Shown: positions 44,844 through 54,079 of the stretch, piece by piece
How the letters are laid out: each line of letters starts with the position of its first letter
Position numbering within the stretch: position 1 is the first letter of the stretch
NCBI RefSeq assembly: GCF_002803095.1
Contig: NZ_PGLR01000023.1
Coordinates: 33,916-97,915, forward strand
Length of the DNA stretch: 64,000 nucleotides
From: Pseudomonas sp. ZH-FAD
GTDB lineage: Bacteria; Pseudomonadota; Gammaproteobacteria; Pseudomonadales; Pseudomonadaceae
Direction of reading: 5' to 3'
Notes under the pieces: generated by a model
What the model was told of the DNA's origin: nothing
Databases searched by the model: none
Seen by the model: only the letters and a program-made list of their open reading frames with translations
Program-made: the position numbers and the translations under genes

Positions 44844-46240
44844 AGCAGCACGATCTCCATATTCGGGTGGCGGCGCAGGTGGCCGAGCAGGATGTGATAG
44901 GTGTCGAGGTTGAAGCCGCCACGGCGCTTGGTCAGTAATGGCTCGACCCGCTCGAAACGATCTACCGTGCCAAGGTGGCGCCATTGATCGAGCACGTGCC
45001 ACTGGGTCAGGCCGTGCCGCTCGTCGCGCTCGACCAGCGCGACCGGCCCGCCCCATGGCCAGGCCTGGGTTTGCAGGCGCTCGGCGCTGGCGAGCAGCCG
45101 CGCATCGTGCACCCGGCGCGACTCCTCGCCACAGCAGGCACCCGCACAGCGCCCAAGCTGATAGGCGAAGCAGGCACCCTCGCCCTCCTCCAGACCGAGA
45201 ACACGCAGGCACAAGCGTCGCTGCCGCGCCTGCTCAAGTAGCCACTGACGCGCGTGATGGCGCGAGCGGAACAAACCGGCATGCCGGAGCCCTGGCGTCA
45301 ACGCCTGGTGTTGGAGCAGTTCGATGTGCAGATCGCCAGGCTCGCCCGCCAGCGCCCAGGTCAACAGCTCGCGCTGCTTGCGCAGACGACGGTTGTACAA
45401 GGGTTGCAGACGCTTGATCTCGGCGGACTCGAACAACAGAGCGCCCAGCTCACCGGCCGTGGTAACCACCTGCACATCGCGGATCTGCTGCACCATCTGC
45501 AGGCTGCGGCGGTCGCGGTGATCGTTCTGAAAGTGCGACATCACCCGGCGGCGCAGATTGCGGCTCTTGCCCACGTACAGTTGCGCACCACCGTCGCCCA
45601 GGAAGTAATAAACTCCCGGACGTTCCGGCAACTGGGCGAAACGCTCCGCGGCCAGCAACGGGGGCAGCGCCACGCTCCGCAGCTGATGCCCCAGCGCCGT
45701 CGGCGCAACCTGCTGCAGCAGGTGCCGAGCCAGCGTCAACACGGCCTCGGCATCCGGCACAGCGCGATCGCGGAAGAAACGCGTGATGCCAAAATGTGCG
45801 CAAAGCGCATCGAAGCCGGCGCTCGCCAGCTCCGGCAGCGCCGCTCTGGCCAGGCGCAGGGTGCACAGCTGCGCAGAGCGCAGCGTCTTTCCGTCAGGCA
45901 GCACTCGGCGCAAGAACGCCAGGCTGAAGCGCAAGTTATGGCCCACCAGCACGCGGCCGCAAATAGCGTCGGCTATCGCCTGTGCTTCGCTATCGATGCG
46001 TGGCTGGCCGCGTAATTCCAGAGGGTGTAACCCACTCAGGCTGAGCAACTGCGAGGGCAGCGCGACACCAGGCTCGAACAGCCAATGCAAGCGCTCTGCG
46101 ACACAACCCTCAGCATCGACCTGAATGATCGCCAGCTCCCAGATGGCATCATGTGCCGGGTGGGCTCCAGTGGTCTTCACCTCCACGACTGCCAGGGCCC
46201 TGCCCTGCAAACTGGCGACCGGTACGAAGACAGCCGTCAC
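44840..46240 (-). CDS. Exonuclease-fold plus GIY-YIG (Cho/UvrC-like) nuclease; exonuclease site degenerate
   Basis: A 466-residue two-domain protein. The N-terminal DnaQ-like domain (about 10-180) has lost its motif: the usual DxETTG reads VEVKTTG, and HNxxFD reads HNLRFS. It is probably non-catalytic. The GIY-YIG domain (about 205-290) looks active, with GVYYFL, LYVGKSRNLRRRV, and the metal-binding Glu in LLFESAEIKRL. The rest resembles UvrC/Cho. Starting with GTG overlapping the previous stop (GTGA), it is the second gene in a coupled set leading into the photolyase-like gene, consistent with DNA repair. Confidence 0.87.
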   Translation of the reverse strand: MTAVFVPVASLQGRALAVVEVKTTGAHPAHDAIWELAIIQVDAEGCVAERLHWLFEPGVALPSQLLSLSGLHPLELRGQPRIDSEAQAIADAICGRVLVGHNLRFSLAFLRRVLPDGKTLRSAQLCTLRLARAALPELASAGFDALCAHFGITRFFRDRAVPDAEAVLTLARHLLQQVAPTALGHQLRSVALPPLLAAERFAQLPERPGVYYFLGDGGAQLYVGKSRNLRRRVMSHFQNDHRDRRSLQMVQQIRDVQVVTTAGELGALLFESAEIKRLQPLYNRRLRKQRELLTWALAGEPGDLHIELLQHQALTPGLRHAGLFRSRHHARQWLLEQARQRRLCLRVLGLEEGEGACFAYQLGRCAGACCGEESRRVHDARLLASAERLQTQAWPWGGPVALVERDERHGLTQWHVLDQWRHLGTVDRFERVEPLLTKRRGGFNLDTYHILLGHLRRHPNMEIVLL

Positions 46241-46539
46241 CAGCCGGACCGGAAGGCGATGGGCACGCGCAGACTGTTGTCAGCCGATGGCATACCGCAC
46301 ATCTCGTCATGTACCGAGCTGTGCACCAGAAAGAAAGGGAGCGCCGGCATTTCCTGCAGCACGTCACGCGCATGCTCTACCGAACGTAGGCTGAGCGTAC
46401 TGCCCTGGTCGGTAAGAATCGGGTGGGCATGCCCTTCCATCCGCGCTTCGAGCAGATAGATGCCACCTTCCAGGGAAATCAGGTTGAGTTCTTCGATACG
46501 CCCGGCTTGAGCGTGAGCGGATAGATCATGCAGATTCAT
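46237..46539 (-). CDS. DUF6482-like small protein
   Basis: A 100-residue soluble protein; the stretches IEELNLISLEGGIYLLEARMEG and LRSVEHARDVL suggest the Pseudomonas DUF6482 family. There is no known function. It is first of a GTGA-coupled operon with the Cho-like, photolyase-like and DUF2256 genes, so a link to DNA damage responses is possible. Confidence 0.65.
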   Translation of the reverse strand: MNLHDLSAHAQAGRIEELNLISLEGGIYLLEARMEGHAHPILTDQGSTLSLRSVEHARDVLQEMPALPFFLVHSSVHDEMCGMPSADNSLRVPIAFRSGW

Positions 46540-46621
46540 TGGACTCGCCTCTCACCTTAATTGTACAAGAACCTATACAAAATTAATTCTTATACAATAA
46601 AGAAAAAGCTCAAGCCCAGAA

Positions 46622-46655
46622 AGCAAAACGCCCGTCGTGTTCGGACGGGCGGTTG
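46622..46655 (-). terminator. Terminator of the UPF0114 gene
   Basis: On the minus strand GCCCGTC pairs with GACGGGC (stem 46629-46651), and TTTTGCTTT follows. It is 19 bp beyond the stop of the UPF0114 gene. Confidence 0.8.
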
Positions 46656-46669
46656 TGAAACGGCTCAGG

Positions 46670-47161
46670 TCAGTCGTGCTTGGTTACCTTGTCCAGATAG
46701 CCCATGGCGAAGGCCGAGCCAACGAAGGTCAAATGAATGATCACGTACCATTTCAGATACTTCAGATCGTAGCTCTTCGCATCCATGAACACCTTCAGCA
46801 GGTGGATGGACGAAATCGCCACGATGGACGCCGCCACTTTCATCTTCAGCGAACTGGAGTCCATCTTGCCAAGCCAGCTCAGCTTCTCGGTGCCTTCGTG
46901 AATATCCAGGCGTGAAACGAAGTTCTCGTAGCCGGACAGCATCACCATCACCAAGAGCCCACCGACCAGCGCCATGTCGATCAGCGACAGGAGCTTCAGG
47001 ATCACATCGGCTTCGGCCAGGGAAAAGATCTGCGGCAGGATGTGATAAAGCTCTTGGAAGAACTTGACCGACAAGGCGAGCACGGCGAGAGAAAGACCGA
47101 AGTAGATCGGCGCCAGCAACCAGCGCGATGCGTACATGGTGTTTTCGATGAAGCGTTCCAT
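46670..47161 (-). CDS. UPF0114/YqhA-family inner-membrane protein
   Basis: A 163-residue membrane protein with about four membrane segments, beginning MERFIENTMYASRWLLAPIY, the family's usual start. Other blocks are LIDMALVGGLLVMVMLSGYENFVS and SSLKMKVAASIVAISSIHLLK. The ATG at 47161 is used because earlier in-frame codons lack similarity. Function unknown. Confidence 0.88.
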   Translation of the reverse strand: MERFIENTMYASRWLLAPIYFGLSLAVLALSVKFFQELYHILPQIFSLAEADVILKLLSLIDMALVGGLLVMVMLSGYENFVSRLDIHEGTEKLSWLGKMDSSSLKMKVAASIVAISSIHLLKVFMDAKSYDLKYLKWYVIIHLTFVGSAFAMGYLDKVTKHD

Positions 47162-47300
47162 GGAGAACTCACTGAGGGAGGGAAAATCGCGGCGAGTATA
47201 CCCATCGCCCAGCATCAGCAGAAGATGCCCAACGCACTGTGGATAACCACAGCCCTGCTGTCTCGCCCAGCTGGCCCTGGCGCGCCTTGTTTCAGGCGTT

Positions 47301-47654
47301 TCAGCTCTGCCCGTCAGTCTCGGGCTGCGGCTGAAATACACCGCCATGGCTGTGGCGTTCGCCGTTGACACGACGCAACTCGGCCTGCAAGTGCAGACAC
47401 CAGATCGGCGGTTCGTAGCATTCTACGTAGCCTTGCAGGACCAGGCTCTCGGCAATCGCCGTAAGCACCCCTTCAGCGACAGAGGGCCCATAGAACGGGC
47501 CCTGCGCCTTAATAGCCGAAGGCTGTGCTCCCGACATACCGGCAGCGCAAAGCAGTGTCCAACGTCCGTTGTCTCCTGCCAGTGGCTTGATCACGCACTC
47601 GATTCGGGTGACCAGGCCCAGGCATTGGCGGGTGAGACAGAGGCTGCGCGGCAT
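47301..47654 (-). CDS. Hypothetical cysteine-containing protein
   Basis: A 117-residue protein from the ATG at 47654, with GAGGG about 10 bp upstream. It starts MPRSLCLTRQCLGLVTRIEC and carries about six cysteines (near residues 6, 11, 20, 35, 81 and 88). There is no signal peptide or membrane segment. I do not recognise the family; a conserved hypothetical gene in this neighbourhood is remembered from other Pseudomonas. Longer in-frame starts (for example MDNFGLHSAIV) are possible. Confidence 0.6.
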   Translation of the reverse strand: MPRSLCLTRQCLGLVTRIECVIKPLAGDNGRWTLLCAAGMSGAQPSAIKAQGPFYGPSVAEGVLTAIAESLVLQGYVECYEPPIWCLHLQAELRRVNGERHSHGGVFQPQPETDGQS

Positions 47655-47819
47655 GGCGGCGACCCTCGCGGAATCCAGGCTCCAGCCTACACCCCGAACG
47701 ATCGCACTGTGAAGGCCAAAGTTATCCATGCAATCTGTGGATAACTCTGTGTATGAGGCGTGAGCAAGAACGCCTGCGCGCCTGTCCCGGGCGATCCGTG
47801 ACAATCGTGCAATATTTGC

Positions 47820-50309
47820 TCAGCCCACAGTGCCTTCACCCTCTCCCTTCTTGCGCCGCGGCGCCTTGGCCGGTTTCACCGCAGCCGCCTCGGCTTCGGC
47901 TTTCGCCTTGTCCGCGTCGGCCGGCTTGAGTGCTTCCTCCAGCCCGATCTCGGCGATATCGCGCAAACGCTCGACCACACGGGCGTTGACGCTGCCTTTG
48001 GGGAAGCGACCCTTTTCGTCCGGGTGCCCGGCCGCCTCGCCGACCAGCAAGCTCAATGCCTCGTCGACATGGCGCACGGCATAGACGTTGAACTGGCCGG
48101 CACGCACCGCCTGCAGCACACGGTCATCGAGCATCAGGTTGGCGACGTTGGAGTGCGGGATGATCACCCCCTGCTCGCCAGTCAGGCCGCGCGCCTCGCA
48201 CAGACGGAAGAAGCCTTCGATCTTCTCGTTGACGCCGCCGACCGCCTGCACCTCGCCGAACTGGTTGATCGACCCGGTGATGGCGAAGCACTGCTTGAGC
48301 GGGGTGCGCGACAACGCCGAGATCAGCGTGCACACCTCGCCGAGCGAGGCGCTATCGCCGTCGACGTAACCGTAGGACTGTTCCAGGGCAATACTGGCGG
48401 AAATTTCCAGCGGGAATTCCTGGGCATAGCGGCTGCCGAGGAAGCCGGTGAGGATCATCACGCCCTTGGAGTGAATTGGCTGACCAAGGCTGACTTCACG
48501 CTCGATGTCGACGATGCCGCTGCCGCCCGGATAGACGGTGGCGGAAATCCGCGCCGGTACACCGAAGGCCGAGTCACCGACCTCCAGCACGGTCAGGCCG
48601 TTGCACTTGCCGACGGCGGCGCCGCAGGTGTCGATGAGGATGATACCGGCCAGCATGTCGTCGATGATCCGCGCCGACACACGTCCGGTGCGGGTGGCCT
48701 TGGCCTTGAGCGCGCGCTCGATATGGCCGACGTCGGTGATGCTTTCCCCGGCGAGCTGGCGAATGAAGTCGGCCTCGCTGACCAGCTGGAACAGGTCACC
48801 GATACGCGCTGACAGGCGACCCTGGTGCTCGGCCAGACGCGCGCTGTGAGTAGCCAGGCGCGCCACCGCGGCACCGGTCAAGGGCGCCATGCCCTCTTCC
48901 GAGGTACGCGTTTTCATCAGTTGCGCGAATTGCTCAAGACTTTCTTCGGCGAGCGGGATGTCCTCGTCGAAATCGACCAGTACGCGGAACATCTCCTGGA
49001 AGTCCGGATCAGCGTCCTGCAGCGCGTAGTACAGCTGACGCGAGCCGATGATGATGACTTTCAGCTGCAGCGGAATGACCTGCGGGTTGAGGGTGACGGT
49101 GGCGATGCGGCCAAGGTCGCCCAGCGGCGACTCCATCTTCAACTGGCGCGAATGCAGGGCGCGCTTGAGAGCCTCCCAGACGAAGGGCTCACTGAGCAGT
49201 TTTTCCGCCTCGACCACCAGGTAGCCACCGTTGGCGCGGTGCAACGCGCCGGGGCGCAACTGACGGTAGCTGGTGTACAGCGCGCCCTGATCGGAGCTGT
49301 ACTCGATGCGGCCGAACAGGTTGTCGTAAGTCGGGTGCGACTCGAACACCACCGGTGCGCCGCCGTTGGCGTGGTGACCAACCACCAGGCTCGGGCAGTA
49401 CATTTCCTCCAGCAGCTTGCGCAGTTGCGGGTCGGCCTTGTCGACATCCACCAGTTGCTCGACGGCGGTTTTCAGCAGGTTGATCTGCATGGCCTGCAGA
49501 TAGGCGCAAACGCCGGCGTTTTCCGCGTATTTCTCCGACAATGGCGCCAGCAACGGCTGCAACGCGACGGTGATGGTCTCTTCATTGAGTTGACGCAGCA
49601 GGTTGCTCGACTCGCGTTTCCACTGCGGCAGGCTGGCCAGCTCCTCGTTCAGGCGCTCTTCCAGCGCGGCGATATCCGCGTGGAAACGCTCGCGCTCGGC
49701 TTCCGGCAACTGAGCGAACTCGGCTTCATCCAGCGCCTTGCCGTCGGCCATCGGGGTAAAGGCGATATTGGTGCTGTCGCGGTACAGGGCCACGCCCTTC
49801 TCCAGCGACAGCTTCTCGATCACATCCAGCGCCTGGTCGTAGCGCTTGTTGAAACTGCGATCAATGGCGCTCTTCTTCTGCTGGTAGGTCGGTGTTTCGA
49901 ACACTGCCGGGAAGGTGGCCAGCAGATTGTCGATCAACTGGTTGATATCGGCGATGAAAGCACTCGCGGTGCCGGCCGGCAGCTCCAGCGCGCGCGGCTC
50001 GCGCGGCTCGTCGAAATGATTGACGTAGACCCGGTCGGCCGGAGTCTCCATGCGCTTGGCTTCGGCCTTGAGGTAGCGCTGCACGAAGGAGAAGCGTCCG
50101 GTACCCGGCTCGCCCATGACGAACACGTTGTAGCCAGGGCGCGGCATGGCCACGCCGAACTGCAGGGCCTCGACCGCGCGGGCCTGGCCCAGTACGCCGC
50201 GGAAGGGTTCGAGATCATCGGTACTGCTGAAGTTGAACTGCTCGGGGGCGAAGGGGCGGGTCAGTGAGTCGGGGGCAAGGCGCAAAGCATCGAGGCTACG
50301 CTTGGACAT
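47820..50309 (-). CDS. YcbZ/LonC-like Lon-family protease with AAA_32-type domain
   Basis: An 829-residue protein. The N-terminal ATPase-like module has a Walker A variant, GEPGTGRFSF, where the Lys is Arg. A long coiled-coil insert (about 165-260) is followed by a second AAA part with NGGYLVVEAEKLL. The Lon protease domain has Ser in DGDSASLGE and Lys in GGVNEKIEG. The lysine-alanine-rich tail (KPAKAPRRKKGEG) may bind nucleic acid. It lies divergent from the MgtE-like gene. Not classical Lon; E. coli YcbZ is a putative protease associated with ribosome biogenesis. Confidence 0.87.
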   Translation of the reverse strand: MSKRSLDALRLAPDSLTRPFAPEQFNFSSTDDLEPFRGVLGQARAVEALQFGVAMPRPGYNVFVMGEPGTGRFSFVQRYLKAEAKRMETPADRVYVNHFDEPREPRALELPAGTASAFIADINQLIDNLLATFPAVFETPTYQQKKSAIDRSFNKRYDQALDVIEKLSLEKGVALYRDSTNIAFTPMADGKALDEAEFAQLPEAERERFHADIAALEERLNEELASLPQWKRESSNLLRQLNEETITVALQPLLAPLSEKYAENAGVCAYLQAMQINLLKTAVEQLVDVDKADPQLRKLLEEMYCPSLVVGHHANGGAPVVFESHPTYDNLFGRIEYSSDQGALYTSYRQLRPGALHRANGGYLVVEAEKLLSEPFVWEALKRALHSRQLKMESPLGDLGRIATVTLNPQVIPLQLKVIIIGSRQLYYALQDADPDFQEMFRVLVDFDEDIPLAEESLEQFAQLMKTRTSEEGMAPLTGAAVARLATHSARLAEHQGRLSARIGDLFQLVSEADFIRQLAGESITDVGHIERALKAKATRTGRVSARIIDDMLAGIILIDTCGAAVGKCNGLTVLEVGDSAFGVPARISATVYPGGSGIVDIEREVSLGQPIHSKGVMILTGFLGSRYAQEFPLEISASIALEQSYGYVDGDSASLGEVCTLISALSRTPLKQCFAITGSINQFGEVQAVGGVNEKIEGFFRLCEARGLTGEQGVIIPHSNVANLMLDDRVLQAVRAGQFNVYAVRHVDEALSLLVGEAAGHPDEKGRFPKGSVNARVVERLRDIAEIGLEEALKPADADKAKAEAEAAAVKPAKAPRRKKGEGEGTVG

Positions 50310-50460
50310 TGGCGATCCTTATAGCGGGCGGAAGTTTCCGCAAAACATGGGGTGATTCTGGGCCTGTGGCGCGAAAGGGATCAAGGCTTGATTCAGCTCA
50401 GGATGAAAAATCCGAGCGCGTAATAAGCTGCCCATCACCGTCCTTCACGCGAAAGCCGCC

Positions 50461-51441
50461 ATGCCCAGAGCCGATCACCTGCATCTACCCGTCCTGCATG
50501 TCGCTCGCCATGACTATGCCGCACTCAATCATCAGCTCAGCGTGCGGGAGGCGTTGGAGGACATACGGATCCAAGGCCTGGGCGAGCGCATCATCTATTT
50601 CTATGTGGTTGACGATGAGCAGCGTCTGATCGGAGTGCTACCCAGCCGTCGTCTGCTCACCGCTCCGCTGGACACCAAGCTGGTCGAACTGATGGATACG
50701 GCCATCATCGCGCTGCCCAATCGCGCGACCATCCTCGATGCCTGCCAGATGCTGATCCGTCACCGTTTCCTGGCGCTGCCAGTGGTGGACGAGCAGCAGC
50801 GCTTGTGCGGCTTGGTGGATATCGCCCTGCTCAATGAGGAAAGCCACGACCTGCGTCAGCGCAACCAAGCCGATGCGCTGTTCGAAACCCTGGGTTTTCA
50901 CGTCGCCCAGGTTGGCAACGCCTCGCCATTCTGGGCCTTTCGCCTGCGCGTACCTTGGCTGCTGGCGACCATCACCAGCGGCACCCTCTGCGCCCTGCTG
51001 GCCAGCCTGTACGAGCTCACACTGGCCAAGAGCATCGTCCTGGCGTTCTTTCTCACCCTGGTGCTGGGCCTGGGCGAAAGCGTGAGCATGCAATCGATGT
51101 CGGTGACCATCCAGGCCCTGCGCAGCGTACGGCCCGATCTCGCCTGGTACCTGCGCAGCCTGCGCCATGAACTGCCGACCGCGCTGCTGCTCGGCGCCAC
51201 CTGCGGCAGCCTGGTGGCATTGATCGTCTGGCTCTGGCGCGGCGAAGCCTGGACCGGTCTGATCATCGGCGCCAGCATTCTGCTGTCGCTCGGCGCTGCC
51301 TGCCTGCTCGGCCTCAGCGTACCGACGCTGCTGCACGCACTGAGACTTGACCCCAAAATCGCCGCGGGGCCGGTAACCCTGGCAGTCACCGACCTGTGCA
51401 CACTCTTGTTCTACTTCAGCCTGGCCGCCTGGCTGCTGTAA
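50461..51441 (+). CDS. MgtE-type magnesium transporter, short form
   Basis: A 326-residue transporter. Two CBS domains (about 25-135, with VVDEQQRLCGLVDIALL) sense cytosolic Mg2+, and five membrane segments follow. The pore-region motif is LGLGESVSMQSMSVTIQALR, related to the MgtE GGNAGxQ region. The usual N-terminal helical domain of MgtE is missing, so it is a short variant. Its 3' end overlaps the convergent DksA-like gene by 31 bp. Confidence 0.85.
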   Translation: MPRADHLHLPVLHVARHDYAALNHQLSVREALEDIRIQGLGERIIYFYVVDDEQRLIGVLPSRRLLTAPLDTKLVELMDTAIIALPNRATILDACQMLIRHRFLALPVVDEQQRLCGLVDIALLNEESHDLRQRNQADALFETLGFHVAQVGNASPFWAFRLRVPWLLATITSGTLCALLASLYELTLAKSIVLAFFLTLVLGLGESVSMQSMSVTIQALRSVRPDLAWYLRSLRHELPTALLLGATCGSLVALIVWLWRGEAWTGLIIGASILLSLGAACLLGLSVPTLLHALRLDPKIAAGPVTLAVTDLCTLLFYFSLAAWLL

Positions 51442-51755
51442 TCGCCAAGATCCTCGGCGCAGCGCAAGCAGTACTCGGCAACTGGCAGGGCGGCCAGGCG
51501 CGCCGCCTCGATCGGCTCGCCGCAACACAGGCACTCGCCATAACGCCCTTCGGCCAGGCGCTGCTTGGCCTGGCGCACCAGTAGCAATCCCTGTTCAGCC
51601 TCGGCCAGCAGCGCTTCGAGCACTTCGTCATTCTGCCGCTGCTGCGCCTGTTCGGGGAAATCCGCCGAGTGGCTGCGCCCCAGATCGCGGCGAATCGCCT
51701 CGGCGCGGGTGGTGTAGTCATGCAGCAGAGCGTCCAGCACATCACGGTGAGCCAT
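51411..51755 (-). CDS. DksA/TraR-family C4 zinc-finger protein
   Basis: A 114-residue protein. A coiled-coil N-terminus (about 1-70) precedes a four-cysteine zinc finger (CLCCGEPIEAARLAALP, then YCLRC). The arrangement matches short DksA/TraR-type RNA polymerase secondary-channel proteins. The tip residues needed for transcription control are not clearly DxxDxA. It is convergent with the MgtE-like gene, overlapping by 31 bp. Confidence 0.85.
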   Translation of the reverse strand: MAHRDVLDALLHDYTTRAEAIRRDLGRSHSADFPEQAQQRQNDEVLEALLAEAEQGLLLVRQAKQRLAEGRYGECLCCGEPIEAARLAALPVAEYCLRCAEDLGDYSSQAARLK

Positions 51756-51897
51756 GGGCAGTCTCCTAGCGTTGAAGAGCGCTCAGTGTGATGCGCAGCA
51801 CGAAGCTCGTGACTGACGCCGGTCAGCACTTGCGCGAAATGTCTTGTTCGACTGCCTTGACACCAATCGACAGCCTGGCCAAAGCTCGGCCATCGCC

Positions 51898-53751
51898 ATG
51901 ACCAGAAGAACAGCGATCTTGAAACGGATATTCGCCGTCCTTGCCCTGAGCCTCAGTCTTCCCCTGCATGCCGCCACGCTCGAACAACTGGCCAACGATT
52001 CCTACTGGATCGCCCTCGGCCACTACGAGACCGGCAAGCTCGGCGGCTGGCGCAGCTATGTCGACGACGACGATTTCTTTCTCGCAGAAGATGGCGACAG
52101 TGATCCGGCAGCCGAACTGCAGGCGACCCTGAAGGCCCTGTACCAACCCGCTGAACTGGGCGACCGCCACCCGCAATGCGTCTACCCGGCACGTACCCGC
52201 TGGCTCAAGGCGCAATTGCAGCTCGATGACCTGCCCAGCCCGGACTGCGCCGAATACCGAAACTGGATCGCCGACGTCAATCCGCACAGCACGGTGCTGG
52301 TGTTCCCGGCGGCCTACCTGAACAGCCCCTCGTCGATGTTCGGCCATACCCTGCTGCGCATTGATCAACCGGATATCGACAGCCACAACACCGCGCTGCT
52401 GAGCTACGCGCTGAACTTCGGCGCCTTCATCGAAGGCGACGACAACAGCATTCTCTATGCCTGGCGTGGCCTGATGGGCGGCTACCCCGGCCTGTTCGCC
52501 CTGGTGCCGTATCGCGAGAAGCTCAGCGAGTACAACCGCCTGGAAAACCGCGATCTGTGGGAATACCGGCTGAACCTGACGGCGGAAGAAACCGCGCGCA
52601 TGGTCGAGCACGTGTGGGAACTCAAGCAGATCCGCTTCGACTACTTCTTCTTCGACGAGAACTGCTCCTACCGCCTGCTGGAACTGCTGGAAATCGCCCG
52701 CCCCGGCATCGAGCTGACCGAGCATTTCCCGCTCACCGCCATCCCCACCGATACCGTGCGTGCGGTCAAGGATGCCGGGCTGATCGAACGCATCGACTAT
52801 CGCCCCTCGCGCGAGCGCGAACTGCTGGCGCGCGCCGAACCGCTCGATAGCGACGAACAGGCGTGGGTCCTGCGCCTGAGCCAGGATCCAACGCAGCTCG
52901 ACGACAGCGACTTTCTCGCCCTGCCCACCGAACGCCGCGCGCTGATCCAGGACGCCGCCTTCCGCCTGGTGCGCTACCACGCCAACGATGAAGAACGCAG
53001 CAGCAATGCTCAGCGCAGCTTCCAGCTGCTCGGTGCGATCAACCGTAACCCGCCACCGCCTTTGCAGGTCGAGCGTCCGCCGCTACCAGAGGAAGGCCAT
53101 GAGTCGCGCACCTGGCAACTGGCCGGCGGCAGCCGCGACGATCGCGCCTTTGCCGAGTACGGCCTGCGCATGGCCTACCACGACCTCAACGACAACCTAG
53201 ACGGCTTCCCGCTCGGCGCACAGATCGAGATCTTCCAGCTCAAGCTGCGCCAGTACGAGAACAACCACTGGCAACTGCAACGCCTGGACCTGGCCAACAT
53301 CCGCTCGCTGACACCGCGCAATGCCCTGCTGCAGCCGCTGTCCTGGCAGGTTGGCGGCGGTCTGGAGCGGGTGCTCGGCGAAGATGGCGATAGCCCGCTG
53401 GTAGGCCATATCAGCGGCGGCGCCGGTGCCACCTGGCAGTTGCACGATGACCTGCTCGGCTTCGCTCTCGGCACCGCGCGTCTGGAATACAACGAGGATT
53501 TCGCTGCCGTGATCGCCCCGGCGCTGGGCTTCAACAGCGGGCTGCTGTGGCGCAACCCGTTGGGTAACCTGACATTGGAGGCAGCCGGCGACTACTTCCA
53601 CAACGGCGAAGTGCGCCGGCGCCTGTCGCTCAACCAACAGTGGGAAATGTCACGCAACCTCGGCCTGCGCCTGAGCGCCCAGCGCGAGTTCAGCCAACTG
53701 GCCAGCCCGGTTAACGAAGTGAAGCTGGAGCTGCGCTGGTATCACTACTAA
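51898..53751 (+). CDS. Lnb N-terminal-like (DUF4105) periplasmic protein with C-terminal beta-rich domain
   Basis: A 617-residue exported protein. The signal peptide (RIFAVLALSLSLPLHA) begins at the ATG at 51898. A DUF4105 domain (about 110-270) contains FPAAYLNSPSSMFGHTLLRID and FFFDENCSYRLLELLE. Those motifs, with an exposed Cys and His, resemble the thiol-protease-like fold of the lipoprotein N-acyltransferase Lnb. The C-terminal half (about 400-617) is strand-rich and ends in Y, barrel-like. The real function in Pseudomonas is unknown; a role in envelope lipid or lipoprotein handling is inference. Confidence 0.8.
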   Translation: MTRRTAILKRIFAVLALSLSLPLHAATLEQLANDSYWIALGHYETGKLGGWRSYVDDDDFFLAEDGDSDPAAELQATLKALYQPAELGDRHPQCVYPARTRWLKAQLQLDDLPSPDCAEYRNWIADVNPHSTVLVFPAAYLNSPSSMFGHTLLRIDQPDIDSHNTALLSYALNFGAFIEGDDNSILYAWRGLMGGYPGLFALVPYREKLSEYNRLENRDLWEYRLNLTAEETARMVEHVWELKQIRFDYFFFDENCSYRLLELLEIARPGIELTEHFPLTAIPTDTVRAVKDAGLIERIDYRPSRERELLARAEPLDSDEQAWVLRLSQDPTQLDDSDFLALPTERRALIQDAAFRLVRYHANDEERSSNAQRSFQLLGAINRNPPPPLQVERPPLPEEGHESRTWQLAGGSRDDRAFAEYGLRMAYHDLNDNLDGFPLGAQIEIFQLKLRQYENNHWQLQRLDLANIRSLTPRNALLQPLSWQVGGGLERVLGEDGDSPLVGHISGGAGATWQLHDDLLGFALGTARLEYNEDFAAVIAPALGFNSGLLWRNPLGNLTLEAAGDYFHNGEVRRRLSLNQQWEMSRNLGLRLSAQREFSQLASPVNEVKLELRWYHY

Positions 53752-53817
53752 CATACCAATGCACTGACGACAGGCTTCTATACTGAGATTCCCGCCACCC
53801 GTTTCAGGAGAGTCACC

Positions 53818-54063
53818 ATGCGTCGCACGCTCATGTTTCTCGCCGCAACCCTGATCAGCCTGCCACTGTGGGCCATGCATTGCCCGCAGGATATGGCCAA
53901 GATCGATGCATTGTTGCAAAGCGATCCGCCTGCCGACCCAGAGGTGCTGGCCAAGGTGCAGGAGCTGCGCGCCGAAGGTGAAGCCCTGCACAAGGCTGGC
54001 GATCATGCCGAGTCGGTCAAGGTGCTGGGCGAAGCCCTCGACCTGCTGGCCGCCAGCGAATGA
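53818..54063 (+). CDS. Small exported hypothetical protein
   Basis: An 81-residue protein with a signal peptide (RRTLMFLAATLISLPLWA) and a helical, TPR-like mature part (EVLAKVQELRAEGEALHKAGDHAESVKVL). A good Shine-Dalgarno (CAGGAGAG) precedes it. It follows the Lnb-domain gene by 66 bp and is probably co-transcribed. Function unknown. Confidence 0.8.
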   Translation: MRRTLMFLAATLISLPLWAMHCPQDMAKIDALLQSDPPADPEVLAKVQELRAEGEALHKAGDHAESVKVLGEALDLLAASE

Positions 54064-54079
54064 ATCACGCTGGGCTTGC

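Noticed and set aside
48825..50267. Plus-strand frame opposite the YcbZ-like gene
   Set aside because: Antisense shadow; no start signal or family similarity.
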